DNA from: Arthrobacter sp. zg-Y769
GTDB lineage: Bacteria; Actinomycetota; Actinomycetes; Actinomycetales; Micrococcaceae
Direction: 5' to 3'
Assembly (NCBI RefSeq): GCF_020907405.1
Contig: NZ_JAJJOE010000009.1
Location: 62,001 to 126,000 of the forward strand
DNA: 64,000 nt
The position numbers were made by a program, and so were the translations under genes. The notes beneath the pieces were generated by a model. It saw nothing but the letters and a program-made list of their open reading frames with translations, was not told the origin of the DNA and made no database searches. Shown one piece after another: positions 54,230 through 63,836 of the stretch (within the stretch, counting starts at the first letter, position 1; every line of letters begins with the position of its first letter).

Positions 54230-55327
54230 ATGACTGCACCGTCCCGTCCCATTGCCCTGTCTGGTCCAGCCGCCCCGCAGGACCCCCGCCGCCGCCGGAC
54301 ACTGGTGTGGATGGGGCTCGCCGTCCTCGCGCTGCACCTGCTGGGGTGGGGCGGTTTCCTTCTGGCTGTCGCACCGCACGGATACACCACCGCCGCCGGG
54401 TCAGGGTTCGGCGTCGGACTTGCCCTGACCGCCTACCTGCTGGGCGTGCGGCATGCGTTCGATGCGGACCACATCGCGGCGATTGATAACACGAGCCGGA
54501 AACTGGCGGGCGGTGGCAACCCGCCGGTTTCAACCGGGTTCTGGTTCGCCCTGGGCCATTCCACGGTGGTGCTGCTGGCCGTCGGACTGCTGGCCGCCGG
54601 AGTGAACGCGGTCGCCGGGCAGCTCACCGACGATGCCTCGGTGCTTCGACAGTTTTCCGGGCTGTGGGGGCCGGCAGTTTCCGGGACCTTCCTGCTGGCA
54701 ATCGGGGCCATCAACCTGCTGGCCCTGCACGGCATTGTCCGGGCGTACCGGAAACTGCGGACCGGGAGATACAACGACGTCGAGCTGGAGCGGACGCTGG
54801 ATCAGCGCGGATTGGTTGCCCGGATGCTGGCCCCGGTGGCACGCCGCGTGGATAAGGCCTGGAAGCTGTATCCACTCGGCTTCCTGTTCGGGCTCGGGCT
54901 GGACACCGCCACCACCATCGGCCTGTTTGTGGTGGCTGGCGGCGCCGTCGTCGTCCTGCCATGGCAGGCGGTGATGGTGCTGCCGCTGCTGTTCACGGCG
55001 GGCATGGTGCTTTTCGATTCGCTGGACGGGATCCTCATGAGCCGGGTGTACCGGTGGGCCTTCGACTCTCCAAAACGGAAACTGTTCTACAACCTGGTCA
55101 TTACAGCCGTTTCGGTGCTGGCTGCCTTCGGCGTCGGCGCTGTGGTGCTTTCCGGACTGTTCACCGAGACGCTGGCGCTGGAATCGGGGCCGGTCGCGTG
55201 GCTGGGGAACCTGGACCTGGAGTATTTCGGTTTAGCTGTGGTGGGGCTGTTTGTTGGCGCCTGGGGAATCGCCTACGCGTTTTGGCAGGTCTCGGGGGAT
55301 CGGTCGAGTGCTTCTGAGGGGGCCTGA
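54230..55327 (+). CDS. Nickel/cobalt permease (NiCoT, HoxN/NixA family)
   Basis: A 365-residue, eight-helix transporter. The signature RHAFDADHIAAIDNTSR in helix 2 holds the His-x4-Asp-His metal motif, and LGLDTATTIGLFV and FTAGMVLFDSLDG are the other NiCoT motifs. It imports Ni2+ (and possibly Co2+). No ribosome binding site is seen before the ATG, so the mRNA may be leaderless or the start may be different. The urease operon, which needs nickel, ends less than 2 kb away on the opposite strand, so nickel supply for urease is the likely role. Confidence 0.92.
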   Translation: MTAPSRPIALSGPAAPQDPRRRRTLVWMGLAVLALHLLGWGGFLLAVAPHGYTTAAGSGFGVGLALTAYLLGVRHAFDADHIAAIDNTSRKLAGGGNPPVSTGFWFALGHSTVVLLAVGLLAAGVNAVAGQLTDDASVLRQFSGLWGPAVSGTFLLAIGAINLLALHGIVRAYRKLRTGRYNDVELERTLDQRGLVARMLAPVARRVDKAWKLYPLGFLFGLGLDTATTIGLFVVAGGAVVVLPWQAVMVLPLLFTAGMVLFDSLDGILMSRVYRWAFDSPKRKLFYNLVITAVSVLAAFGVGAVVLSGLFTETLALESGPVAWLGNLDLEYFGLAVVGLFVGAWGIAYAFWQVSGDRSSASEGA

Positions 55328-55371
55328 TTCCGGCAGTGGAAACACCTGAGTCCTCGGTGCCCTCCTACGCG

Positions 55372-56094
55372 CTACAGTCGGCGCAGGTAGCGTTCCGGAC
55401 CGTTGAGGAAACTTCTCCAGTTGCTGACCAGATCCAGTTCGTCCCACTGACGCTCCCGGAATCCCCACGGACCCAGCTCGAGGATCCGGGCACCGGGAAG
55501 CGCTGCGAGGAGCGGCGAGTGGGTGGAAAGCAGGACCTGCGACCTGCCGTCGGCAAGCAGATCCTTGAGGACGCCCAACAGTGCCAGGCAGCCGGAGAAG
55601 GACAAAGCGGATTCGGGTTCATCCAGCACCCATAGTCCCGGCCCCCGGAATCTGTCCTCCGCCAGGGCCAGGAAGGATTCCCCGTGCGAGAGGGAATGGA
55701 ACTCCACATCCAGGCGGGCCGAGGAAGGGTTCTGCTCCAGGTAGGTGAAGAATCCGTGCATCGTCTCGGCCCGCAGGAAGTAGCCCCGCTTCGTCGCGCC
55801 GGGATTACGCACCAGCTGAAGGTGGCTGCTGAGCTCCGATTCGGTGCTGCGGGTGGTGTGGCGGGCGCCGGTGGAACCGCCTTCAGGGGAGAGGCCAAAA
55901 GCCAGTGCCACCGATTCGATCAGCGTGGACTTGCCGGAACCGTTTTCACCCACGAAGACCGTGGCGGGGCCAAGGTCAAGACCGGCATCGAGTAACTGGG
56001 CCACAGGAGGCAGGGTTGCAGGCCACGTCTGCCGGTCCAGAGGTTCCAAGGGGTGCTCCCGAACCTGCCGGAGGGGGTGCCGATCCGTAAACAT
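55372..56094 (-). CDS. AAA/ABC-type ATPase, single domain
   Basis: A 240-residue ATPase of the AAA_21/RecF-like type. Walker A is GENGSGKST (49-57), the ABC-like signature LSHGESFLAL, Walker B LWVLDEPESAL and the switch His in LLSTHSPLL. It has no membrane domain and no partner gene. Homologues are widespread small ATPases without a defined role. It lies 2 bases after ureD on the same strand, so it could be the last gene of the urease transcript, though no functional link is known. Confidence 0.85.
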   Translation of the reverse strand: MFTDRHPLRQVREHPLEPLDRQTWPATLPPVAQLLDAGLDLGPATVFVGENGSGKSTLIESVALAFGLSPEGGSTGARHTTRSTESELSSHLQLVRNPGATKRGYFLRAETMHGFFTYLEQNPSSARLDVEFHSLSHGESFLALAEDRFRGPGLWVLDEPESALSFSGCLALLGVLKDLLADGRSQVLLSTHSPLLAALPGARILELGPWGFRERQWDELDLVSNWRSFLNGPERYLRRL

Positions 56095-56096
56095 AC

Positions 56097-56945
56097 TCAG
56101 ATTGTGCCAGTTCGCGTCTGTCCGATGAGTTGCTCCTTCCAGGACCGGTAGACGGGATCGGTTTCCCGTGCGGCTTCATGTGCCGTACCCGCAAGCGCCC
56201 GGATCACTGCTCCCTCCGCCGCTAAATCCAGGCGCCGTGCACTGCCGCCACCCGGCCCGGCGCCGTCCGGGGACAGGGACTGCGGACGCCAGCCCGCCGC
56301 CGTCGCACTGGCCAGCACTTTTGAGGCGCCCAGGACGCCGACCGCGCGGTGCCGCGGTCCGTGCAGGTCAAGGTCCTCGTAGAGGTAGTCTCCGGCCGGT
56401 CCGGTCAGCCGGGTCCTGCTGCGCAGCGGACCGGCCTCCTCACCGGAGCGGCCAAGGACGAGGGTTTCGCGGAGCAGCACCCGGGCGTCAGTACCCAGCT
56501 GCACCCGGGTTTCGCGCAGCACATTGGACCCGGCGGCAGCCACAAACGGGGCACCCTCCCAGATCAGCACCGCGCCCTCGCCCAGTACCGCATCCAGGGT
56601 CCAGCTCGACGGCCGGCCCTCGGCGTCGTAGGCCACCATTCCGGCCGGTTCGATCACCTCCAGGGTGATGCCCGCGCCCACCGCGATCTCGATGCGCACA
56701 TCGTCCCCGCCGAGCAGCATCATATGGATCCCGATCAAAGCCACCCGCAGATGCAGCGCACCCGGAACCGACCCGCCGGCAACCGGACGGGGAGCCAGAT
56801 AGTGGCCCTGGTCCAGAAGTGCGAAGCGTGCACCGCCGCCGGAGCGTTCCACTGCGATGCGGGCGGGCCGCGGCCGGGATTGTGCTGCGTCTGCCCGGGT
56901 CGAAGCAGGCCCCGGCTCAGTGCTGGTGGCGGACAGTGTCTTCAT
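56097..56945 (-). CDS. ureD: Urease accessory protein UreD (UreH)
   Basis: About 282 residues from the ATG giving [12 protein letters not shown]; a longer frame begins at 56984 and neither start has a clear ribosome site. UreD features are [40 protein letters not shown] and [20 protein letters not shown]. It forms the UreDFG chaperone complex that delivers nickel to apo-urease and provides the tunnel for metal. It overlaps ureG by about 29 bases and is the last accessory gene of the operon. Confidence 0.88.
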   Translation of the reverse strand: MKTLSATSTEPGPASTRADAAQSRPRPARIAVERSGGGARFALLDQGHYLAPRPVAGGSVPGALHLRVALIGIHMMLLGGDDVRIEIAVGAGITLEVIEPAGMVAYDAEGRPSSWTLDAVLGEGAVLIWEGAPFVAAAGSNVLRETRVQLGTDARVLLRETLVLGRSGEEAGPLRSRTRLTGPAGDYLYEDLDLHGPRHRAVGVLGASKVLASATAAGWRPQSLSPDGAGPGGGSARRLDLAAEGAVIRALAGTAHEAARETDPVYRSWKEQLIGQTRTGTI

Positions 56946-57672
56946 CCTCGTGCGTGTGGATGTAGCCGCCGTCCTCGTCGGCATGGAAATGCGGCGCCAT
57001 GGGTCCGGGGTCCTGCGGGGTGTGCTGCCCGGAGCGGTGGCGGACCACCAGCTCCCGGACCCAGGCGCAGAGTTCCTCCACGGTGTCCTGCTGCTTGCGG
57101 GACAGGGCCAGCACCGGTCCGCCCTCCCGGGCCTCGACGGCGTCAGCCACCATCTGCTCCACGTCCACCTCCACGTACGGGGCCAGATCGATCTTGTTGA
57201 TCACCAGGAGATCGGCACGGGCGATACCGGGGCCGCCCTTCCGGGCCACATCGCCGCCCCCGGCTACATCCAGGACAAAGATCTGCGCGTCCACCAACGC
57301 AGGGGAGAAAGTGGCCGTGAGGTTGTCTCCGCCGCTTTCAACCAGCACCAGGTCCAGCGGGGCGAAGTCCGCCTCCAGATCCTCGACGGCGAGCAGGTTG
57401 GTGGTTACGTCGTCACGGATGGCCGTGTGCGGGCACGCACCGGTTTCCACCGCGCGGATCCGCTCCTCCGGGAGCACGCCCGCGGAGCGGAGGAAGCGGG
57501 CATCCTCATCGGTGTAGATGTCATTGGTGATGACGCCTATCTGCAGTTCACCGGCCATGGCCCGGCAGATGGTGGCAATCAGCGAGCTCTTGCCGGTACC
57601 CACCGGACCGGCAACTCCCAGGCGCAGCGAACGGGTGGACAGGGCAGGGACGGGTGACAGATTGTCAGGCAA
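56917..57672 (-). CDS. ureG: Urease accessory GTPase UreG with His-rich C-terminus
   Basis: A 251-residue SIMIBI GTPase. [15 protein letters not shown] is the P-loop, [13 protein letters not shown] the metal-site region, [13 protein letters not shown] holds the nickel-binding CPH, and [14 protein letters not shown] the guanine specificity motif. Unusually, the C-terminal 30 residues are His/Asp rich ([20 protein letters not shown] then VRHQH). Since no ureE is present in the operon, this tail could take over nickel binding. It overlaps ureF by 8 bases. Confidence 0.95.
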   Translation of the reverse strand: MPDNLSPVPALSTRSLRLGVAGPVGTGKSSLIATICRAMAGELQIGVITNDIYTDEDARFLRSAGVLPEERIRAVETGACPHTAIRDDVTTNLLAVEDLEADFAPLDLVLVESGGDNLTATFSPALVDAQIFVLDVAGGGDVARKGGPGIARADLLVINKIDLAPYVEVDVEQMVADAVEAREGGPVLALSRKQQDTVEELCAWVRELVVRHRSGQHTPQDPGPMAPHFHADEDGGYIHTHEDEDTVRHQH

Positions 57673-58348
57673 CGAACAGTCTCCTTGTTCTAGTGGTGTG
57701 GTCTTCGGCCCAGTGCTCCATCAACGGAGCACTAAGGGCAGGAATGTCATCGAGGCCGCCAACCAGCAGTGATTCCACGGCGACGGCGTCTATCTCTTCG
57801 GCGGCGTCCAGGATCCAGGCGGTGGCATCCATCGGATCGATCGGCAACAGCTTCAGGGCGGCGGCCACCACAGACTGCGCATCGTCGTAGCAGCAGAGCC
57901 GGGCAAGCTGCAGCTCGCCGACGCCGAGTGCGGCGGCAGTGACGCCCAGGGCCACCGGCCGGGTGGGGCGTGGGACGGTCCGCTGCAGCTCGACGACGGC
58001 GGGTGAGTCCGGTTTCAGCTTCCCGGCCAGGCGCAGCATTCCCCGGCCCAGGCGGCGTGAGGCCTCCCGCTGCGCAGCGGACGGCGTCCGCGCATCAAGG
58101 GCAGCTTCGATCTGCGCAAAGCCGACGCCCGCTGCGCCGCAGGCGGACCGGTGCGCCAGCACCGCGGCGGCGGTTTCCACCCGGACCACTGTGTGCAGCC
58201 GGGCCAGTAGGTAGGGATACACGCCGTCTACGTCCAGGCCCGCGATGACTGCCGGCTCCAGCCCGGCCGAATGGGAGTACGCACCGGAGGGCAGCCGGGA
58301 ATCGGCCAGCAGGAAAGCGGCAACGCCGGCGTCGGGAGCTAGCAGCAT
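57665..58348 (-). CDS. ureF: Urease accessory protein UreF
   Basis: A 227-residue all-helical protein. [20 protein letters not shown] is the hallmark UreF N-terminal segment, and [20 protein letters not shown] with [20 protein letters not shown] is the conserved C-terminal half. It bridges UreD and UreG. It starts 8 bases after ureC and overlaps ureG. Confidence 0.92.
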   Translation of the reverse strand: MLLAPDAGVAAFLLADSRLPSGAYSHSAGLEPAVIAGLDVDGVYPYLLARLHTVVRVETAAAVLAHRSACGAAGVGFAQIEAALDARTPSAAQREASRRLGRGMLRLAGKLKPDSPAVVELQRTVPRPTRPVALGVTAAALGVGELQLARLCCYDDAQSVVAAALKLLPIDPMDATAWILDAAEEIDAVAVESLLVGGLDDIPALSAPLMEHWAEDHTTRTRRLFVA

Positions 58349-58356
58349 TGTTCCCC

Positions 58357-60063
58357 CTAGAACAGCGAGTAGCGCTGGGTCAGGGGCAGCTCGGACGCGG
58401 GGGCCGGTTCGATGACCTGCCCGTCGATGCTGACCAGGAAGGTTTCCGGGTTCACCTGGATATCGGGCAGCGCCGTATTGTTCGGCAGCGACGCCTTGGT
58501 GACCTCCCGGGTGGAGCGGATAGCGGTCAGCGTGCGGGTCAGTCCCAGGCGGTCCGCCAATCCGTCATCGAGCGCGGCGGGCGCCACAAAGGTCGTGGAC
58601 AGGTGCGGAGCGGACGACGCCGTTCCCGCCAGCGCTTCCCGCATCCACACGGGCTGGGGCGTGGGCAGGGTGGCATTGGGATCGCCCATCTGGCCGGCGA
58701 CTATGGCTCCGCCCTTGATCACCAATGTTGGACGGATGCCGAAGAACGCAGGGTCCCACAGCACGAGGTCCGCCATCTTGCCCGTCTCGACGGACCCGAC
58801 CTCATGGTCGATGCCGTGCGCCACTGCCGGGCAGATGGTGTATTTGGCAATATAGCGGCGTACCCGCTCATTGTCGGCCGGCAGCTGCGATGACGTGGCG
58901 CCCATGTAGTCCTTCATTACGTGGGCCACCTGCCACGTGCGGGTAATTGTTTCGCCGATCCGTCCCATTGCCTGGGCATCGGAAGAAGTGATGGACATGG
59001 CGCCCAGATCCTGGAGCACGTCTTCCGCCATCATGGTGTTGGCACGGATGCGTGACTCGGCAAATGCCAGATCCTCGGGGATACGCGGGTTCAGATGGTG
59101 GCAGACCATCAGCATGTCCAGATGTTCCGCCACGGTGTTGACCGTGAACGGGAGGGTTGGGTTGGTTGATGCCGGCAGCACGTTCGCGGCCGCAGCCACG
59201 GTGATGATGTCCGGGGCATGGCCGCCGCCGGCACCCTCGGCATGGAACACATGGATGCCGCGGCCGTTGATCGCCTCCAGCGTGTTCTGCACATAGCCGG
59301 CCTCGTTCAGCGAATCCGCGTGCAGCGCCACCTGGACGCCCCACCGGTCGGCGGCGGTCAGAGCGGCGTCGATGGCGGCCGGCGTGGAACCCCAGTCTTC
59401 ATGGACCTTATAGCCTGCGGCGCCGGCCAGGGCCTGCTCTTCAAGGGCTGCCTGGCTGACCGTGTTGCCCTTGCCGTAGAGCAGGAAGTTCAGCGGCAGA
59501 TGGTCCAGCGCCCGGTGCATCACCTGCAGGTTCCAGGCCCCCGGGGTCACGGTGGTGGCCTTGGAGCCCTCGGCCGGCCCGGTACCGCCGCCGCCCACGG
59601 TAGTGATGCCCGAGGCCAGGGCCTCCCGCAGGGCCTCCGTGCCGAGCAGATGGACGTGGGTGTCGATTCCCCCGGCGGTGAGGATGCGGCGCTCGCCGGA
59701 AATGATCTCCGTCCCGGGGCCGATGACCAGCGCCGGATCAACGCCGTCCATGATGTCCGGGTTGCCCGACTTCCCAATGCCGGCTATCCGGCCGTTCCGG
59801 ACACCGACGTCGGCGCGGACAATGCCCCAGTGGTCCACGATGACGACGTTGGTGATCACCAGGTCAGGGGCGCCCTCGGCTGAGGTCCGGGTGGACTGGG
59901 CCATGGACTCGCGGATGTTCTTGCCGCCGCCGAACACGGATTCGTCACCGCCGAAGGTGTAATCCTGTTCCGGGCTGATCCATAGATCGGTATCGCCCAG
60001 CCGGATGGAGTCTCCGGTGGTGGGGCCGTACAGGTGGGCATATTCGTGCCTGCTGATCCGCAT
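58357..60063 (-). CDS. ureC: Urease alpha subunit
   Basis: A 568-residue subunit that holds the dinuclear nickel site and hydrolyses urea to ammonia and carbamate. [13 protein letters not shown] supplies metal-binding His, [16 protein letters not shown] the carbamylated Lys, [12 protein letters not shown] another His, [15 protein letters not shown] two more, and [20 protein letters not shown] the flap with the catalytic His. All key residues appear present. It begins 2 bases after ureB. Length is normal. Confidence 0.97.
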   Translation of the reverse strand: MRISRHEYAHLYGPTTGDSIRLGDTDLWISPEQDYTFGGDESVFGGGKNIRESMAQSTRTSAEGAPDLVITNVVIVDHWGIVRADVGVRNGRIAGIGKSGNPDIMDGVDPALVIGPGTEIISGERRILTAGGIDTHVHLLGTEALREALASGITTVGGGGTGPAEGSKATTVTPGAWNLQVMHRALDHLPLNFLLYGKGNTVSQAALEEQALAGAAGYKVHEDWGSTPAAIDAALTAADRWGVQVALHADSLNEAGYVQNTLEAINGRGIHVFHAEGAGGGHAPDIITVAAAANVLPASTNPTLPFTVNTVAEHLDMLMVCHHLNPRIPEDLAFAESRIRANTMMAEDVLQDLGAMSITSSDAQAMGRIGETITRTWQVAHVMKDYMGATSSQLPADNERVRRYIAKYTICPAVAHGIDHEVGSVETGKMADLVLWDPAFFGIRPTLVIKGGAIVAGQMGDPNATLPTPQPVWMREALAGTASSAPHLSTTFVAPAALDDGLADRLGLTRTLTAIRSTREVTKASLPNNTALPDIQVNPETFLVSIDGQVIEPAPASELPLTQRYSLF

Positions 60064-60065
60064 GC

Positions 60066-60386
60066 TCAGGCCCCTTCCTGCGCGGGGTTACCCCGTAGCT
60101 GAAGGCCGGGGACCGTGCCTGTGCCCGCCAGGCGGACAAGGCTGACCTCGCGTGAGGCGCCGGGCTCAAAGCGGACGGCCGTACCCGCCGGGACGCCCAG
60201 CCGGAAGCCGACGGCCGCACCCCTATCGAATCGCAGGGCCGAATTCACGTCCGCGAAATGAAAGTGGGAACCGATCTGGACCGGACGGTCGCCGTCATTG
60301 GTCACCACCAGGCTGCGGGTCTCCCTTCCGGCATTGATCTCCAGGTCTCCGGCCGCCGTGCGGATTTCCCCGGGAACCAGGTTCAT
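60066..60386 (-). CDS. ureB: Urease beta subunit
   Basis: A 106-residue subunit: [40 protein letters not shown] and [20 protein letters not shown] are the family core. It is separate from ureA, as in other actinobacteria. Its ATG overlaps the ureA stop (ATGA), so translation is coupled. Confidence 0.95.
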   Translation of the reverse strand: MNLVPGEIRTAAGDLEINAGRETRSLVVTNDGDRPVQIGSHFHFADVNSALRFDRGAAVGFRLGVPAGTAVRFEPGASREVSLVRLAGTGTVPGLQLRGNPAQEGA

Positions 60387-60685
60387 GAGATCGGATCCGT
60401 AATGGTGACCAGCTTCCGGCCGTCCGGGAAAGTGGCTTCAATCTGCAGGTCCGGGATCATTTCCGGCACCCCTTCCATAACCTCGTCGCGGCGTAGGACC
60501 GAGCGTCCCTCACTCATCAGGTCGGCAACCAGGCCGCCCTCGCGCGCCCGCTCGATCACCCAGCAGGAAAGCAGGGCCACGGCTTCGGGGTAGTTGAGCC
60601 GGACGCCGCGTCCACGGCGGTCCCGTGCCACCATGCCGGCAACACTGAGCAGCAGTTTGTCCTTATCAGCGGGAGTGAGGAACAT
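60383..60685 (-). CDS. ureA: Urease gamma subunit
   Basis: A 100-residue subunit from the ATG giving [40 protein letters not shown] and [20 protein letters not shown] match the family. Longer upstream starts exist but add non-homologous residues. It is the first gene of ureABCFGD. The promoter must lie in the 100-base gap before the divergent TauE/SafE gene. Confidence 0.95.
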   Translation of the reverse strand: MFLTPADKDKLLLSVAGMVARDRRGRGVRLNYPEAVALLSCWVIERAREGGLVADLMSEGRSVLRRDEVMEGVPEMIPDLQIEATFPDGRKLVTITDPIS

Positions 60686-60786
60686 GCGCCGATTCTGCCA
60701 CCGGGTTGTTTCCATGGTGTTGCGTAATTGCAGAATATGACGGCGGGAAATTACAGGCCGGGGAGCTGGGGCCATAGACTTCGGCC

Positions 60787-61536
60787 GTGAGTTCCGGACT
60801 GCTGCTGACCATATTGATTGCCGTTTTTGTCGGAGGAATCGCGCAGCGTGTGGCCGGAATCGGATTCGGACTGCTGCTCGCGCCGTTCCTCATTGTTGCC
60901 CTGGGCCCGTACCCGGGCGTGGTGGTCACCAACGTCTGCGGTGCGCTCGCTGCCGGGCTGGTGATCCGGCATGTGTGGCAGCGCATCGACTGGAAGATGT
61001 ACGTCTCGCTGGCGGTGCCGGCAGCGGCCGGCGTGCTGCTGGGAACCTATGCGGCGTCGGTTCTTCCAGTGGGACCGCTGGAAATCGGCGTCGGCGTTTT
61101 TATGCTCGCCGCCCTGACCTCATCGCTTCTGCTGAACCGCACGGACATGGTGCTGCGCGGAGAGTCCCCGAAAGCCGCCGCCGGCCTGCTGGCCGGGATC
61201 AGTAACTCCATGGCGGGTGCCGGGGTCCCTGCCGTAAGCGCCTACGCCGTGCTGGCGCGCTGGCCGCAGGCATCCTTTATGGCGACCATGCAGCCATTCC
61301 TGGCCACGCTGAGCATCGCCACCCTAGTTGTCCATGCCGTCCTCGACCCCGGCGAATGGCCGCAGCTGGCCTGGTGGATCTGGGTGGTGCTGTGCGTCCT
61401 CACCGTCGCCGGACTCCGGACGGGAAGCCTGCTTGCGCCGCACGTCCCCGAAGCCACGGCACGGCGCATCGTCATCGTTCTGGCGTATCTGGGAGCCGTA
61501 TCTGCCCTGGCAAAGGGAATTATCGATCTGCAGTAA
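60787..61536 (+). CDS. TauE/SafE family membrane transporter
   Basis: A 249-residue, eight-helix protein starting at GTG. The duplicated family motif is visible in the N-terminal half ([40 protein letters not shown]) and in the second half ([20 protein letters not shown]). Members export sulfite, sulfoacetate or other small organosulfur/organic anions. It is divergent from urease, with no operon partner. Substrate unknown. Confidence 0.85.
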   Translation: MSSGLLLTILIAVFVGGIAQRVAGIGFGLLLAPFLIVALGPYPGVVVTNVCGALAAGLVIRHVWQRIDWKMYVSLAVPAAAGVLLGTYAASVLPVGPLEIGVGVFMLAALTSSLLLNRTDMVLRGESPKAAAGLLAGISNSMAGAGVPAVSAYAVLARWPQASFMATMQPFLATLSIATLVVHAVLDPGEWPQLAWWIWVVLCVLTVAGLRTGSLLAPHVPEATARRIVIVLAYLGAVSALAKGIIDLQ

Positions 61537-61547
61537 ACCGCGGGAGC

Positions 61548-62183
61548 CTACTTGCCGGCAGACTTCCGGTCCTTGACGGCCTTGGCAACCTTAACGGCGG
61601 CTGCGGTCTTGGCAACCTTGGCTGCCTTCGAGGACTTGTCCGCCTTGCCGGCCTTCGCGGTCTTGGCTGCCTTCGCGGTCTTGCCGGCCTTGGCCGCTGC
61701 CTTACCGGCACTCTTGGCCCCGACGGCTGCCGCGGTACCCATCACCGGCGTCGGGACCTTGACGACCTTGACCTTGGTCTTCGGCCGCTTGCGGTCAAGG
61801 ATGAGCGCAGCGGCAATGCCGGCCATCCAGGTGTCCTTCGCCAGCCCCAGACCGTCGGGGGAGGGGCGGATGCCGTCCTCTTCCGTCATTTCCGGCGTCT
61901 TGAGGTACATCCGGATCATGCCGCTGGAGAAGCCGCCCAAAATGAGCCCGGCCAGGCGGCTGGGAACGAACGGAAGCAGCAGGGACAGTCCCACGCAGAT
62001 CTCGGCATTGCTCAACAGCTTGCCGAATTTGACCGGTTCAATGTCCTGGACCTGGGGGAAGGCTTTGGCGGCCATCTGCTGCAGGTACGCGGCACTTTCG
62101 GCATCCAGATTCCGCTTGTTCAGGCCGGAATTCAGGATGTACGCGCCGGTGGTCAGGCGCAGGGGGATATGGCTGAGTTTCAT
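61548..62183 (-). CDS. DoxX-like membrane protein with Lys/Ala-rich C-terminal tail
   Basis: A 211-residue protein. The first about 135 residues resemble the DoxX-like family (MKLSHIPLRLTTGAYILNSG, FGKLLSNAEICVGLSLLLPF, GLAKDTWMAGIAAALILD) with about four helices. The last about 75 residues are almost only Lys, Ala, Thr, Val and Gly with AK/KAAK repeats (KTAKAAKTAKAGKADKSSKA), like histone H1 or bacterial nucleoid tails. This tail is cytoplasmic and strongly positive, so it could bind nucleic acid or acidic lipid. AAGGGA lies about 6 bases before the ATG. Confidence 0.82.
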   Translation of the reverse strand: MKLSHIPLRLTTGAYILNSGLNKRNLDAESAAYLQQMAAKAFPQVQDIEPVKFGKLLSNAEICVGLSLLLPFVPSRLAGLILGGFSSGMIRMYLKTPEMTEEDGIRPSPDGLGLAKDTWMAGIAAALILDRKRPKTKVKVVKVPTPVMGTAAAVGAKSAGKAAAKAGKTAKAAKTAKAGKADKSSKAAKVAKTAAAVKVAKAVKDRKSAGK

Positions 62184-62377
62184 GGGAGTCCCTTCAGACG
62201 ATGCAGTTTGAGCCTACGGCGGTCTTGGGGCCGGGCGCCAGAGTAGATGCTGGAACCCATGGGCGGGGTGTGCCGGGTAAAAATCCCGAAACGCGCAGGA
62301 ACACGTTACTCACCGGTCGCCATGTCTGCTTTCATGAAGGAGTACACCGCAGCAGTTGTCGACACAAGAAGGTTCCG

Positions 62378-63274
62378 ATGGGATTCCTCCCGGGCGAGTA
62401 TCCGCGCCCGCGCCATTTCCTCCTCCATCTAAGTGACACGCACCTGCTCGGGGAGACCAACCCCCTGTACGGCGCAGTGGACAGCCACGCTAATCTCCGG
62501 GCGCTTTTCGGCCGCCTTGAGCACAGCGGACAACAGCCCGAGGCCATTGTTTTCACCGGCGACCTGGCGGACCGCGGCGAAGCCCGGGCCTATGCCAGGC
62601 TCCGCGAGATTGTCCTCCCGGCCGCCGAAAGGATGGGAGCCCGGGTGATCTGGGCCATGGGCAACCACGACGACCGGGCGGCTTTCCGCCAGGTCCTGCT
62701 GGACGAGGCGCCGGAAATGTCACCCGTGGACCGGGTGGACCACCTCCACGGGCTGCGGATCATCACCCTCGACACCACCGTTCCGGACCATCACCACGGC
62801 GAACTCAGCGAGGGGCAGCTGGCCTGGCTGCGCCGGGAACTTCAGACGGCGGCTCCGGAGGGAACCGTCCTGGCAATGCACCATCCGCCGGTTCCAAGCG
62901 TGCAGGACCTGGCCGTGCTGGTGGAACTGCGGCAGCAGCACCGGCTTGCGGAGGTCCTGGCGGGCAGTGACGTCCGGACCATCATTGCCGGGCACCTGCA
63001 CTATTCGACGTTCAGCACCTTTGCCGGGATTCCCGTATCCGTGGCGTCTGCCACCTGCTACGCCCAGGACCTCGCGACGCCGGGCACACGCGGCCAGGAT
63101 GCAGGCCAGGGGTACAACATGGTCCACCTCTATGAGGATTCGGTGGTGCACTCCGTAGTGCCGCTGGAGACAAGCAGCACAGTGGGGGAGCAGGTGGGGC
63201 CGGAGGAAACCGAGGCCCGGCTGGCCGCGGCCGGTGTCCGGATTCCGAACGCCCGCACCCTCGCGTCGGCCTAG
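62378..63274 (+). CDS. Calcineurin-like metallophosphoesterase (CpdA type)
   Basis: A 298-residue metallophosphoesterase of the 3',5'-cyclic-AMP phosphodiesterase (class III) group. Metal motifs are HLSDTHL (D-x-H), FTGDLADRGE (GD), AMGNHDDRAAF (GNHD), VLAMHHPPVP (H) and IIAGHLHYSTF (GHxH), a complete set. The ATG at 62378 follows AGAAGG by 5 bases; the open frame reaches further upstream without homology. Cleavage of cAMP is the family expectation, not shown. Confidence 0.88.
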   Translation: MGFLPGEYPRPRHFLLHLSDTHLLGETNPLYGAVDSHANLRALFGRLEHSGQQPEAIVFTGDLADRGEARAYARLREIVLPAAERMGARVIWAMGNHDDRAAFRQVLLDEAPEMSPVDRVDHLHGLRIITLDTTVPDHHHGELSEGQLAWLRRELQTAAPEGTVLAMHHPPVPSVQDLAVLVELRQQHRLAEVLAGSDVRTIIAGHLHYSTFSTFAGIPVSVASATCYAQDLATPGTRGQDAGQGYNMVHLYEDSVVHSVVPLETSSTVGEQVGPEETEARLAAAGVRIPNARTLASA

Positions 63275-63696
63275 TCCCGTTCCGGCTCCGGACCCAGGTT
63301 GAAGAACCGTCCGGTCACAGATTCAGGCACAATCTCCACGTAGCGGTACTTCTCCGTCCGCACCCACGGCTGCAGGGGAAGAGTGTCCGCCGCTTCGATC
63401 TCGGCGGACGTCTCCAGCAGACGGGTGGTTCCCTTGACGATGACGGACCATGCCTGGTCGCTGTGCACCCCGTCCGCTTCGAACGCGACGTGGGTGTTGA
63501 CCGCCATTTCCGCCAGCTTGGTGCCCGGCGCCGTGCGAAGGAGGAGCACGCCGTCGTGCGCCAAATAGTTGATGGGATAGATGCTGGCGCGGTCCATCAC
63601 ACTGACCGCGAGGCGTCCGTGGTGCGTGTGCTCGAGGTACTTCCAGCTCTGTTCGGGAGTCAGCTCAACCACCGGGGGAAGGTCTTCATTAGTCAT
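63271..63696 (-). CDS. Pyridoxamine 5'-phosphate oxidase-fold (PPOX) protein
   Basis: A 141-residue flavin/F420-binding split-barrel protein starting MTNEDLPPVVELTPEQSWKY. LEHTHHGRLAVSVMDRASIY and PINYLAHDGVLLLRTAPGTK are the typical PPOX-like strands, and WSVIVKGTTRLLETSAEIEA the second half. Such proteins reduce or bind flavin or F420, or bind haem. It converges with the metallophosphoesterase gene (overlap 4 bases) and is divergent from katA. Confidence 0.87.
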   Translation of the reverse strand: MTNEDLPPVVELTPEQSWKYLEHTHHGRLAVSVMDRASIYPINYLAHDGVLLLRTAPGTKLAEMAVNTHVAFEADGVHSDQAWSVIVKGTTRLLETSAEIEAADTLPLQPWVRTEKYRYVEIVPESVTGRFFNLGPEPERD

Positions 63697-63792
63697 GCAC
63701 ACAGTGTGCCAACCGCACCCTCAACCCGCTACCATCAGGTTGCTTATCAACTTGACTCGGTCGCCACCCTTGCAACAGAGTGGAGTAGGTAG

Positions 63793-63810
63793 TATTGCCA
63801 GCCAGCAATA
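63793..63810. promoter_or_regulatory. Inverted repeat upstream of katA
   Basis: TATTGC (63793-63798) and GCAATA (63805-63810) form a perfect 6-base dyad with a CAGCCA spacer, 27 bases before the katA start. It could be an operator for a peroxide-responsive regulator such as a Fur-family protein (inferred). Confidence 0.4.
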
Positions 63811-63836
63811 GACCTCACCACCGAGGAGCACACGTT

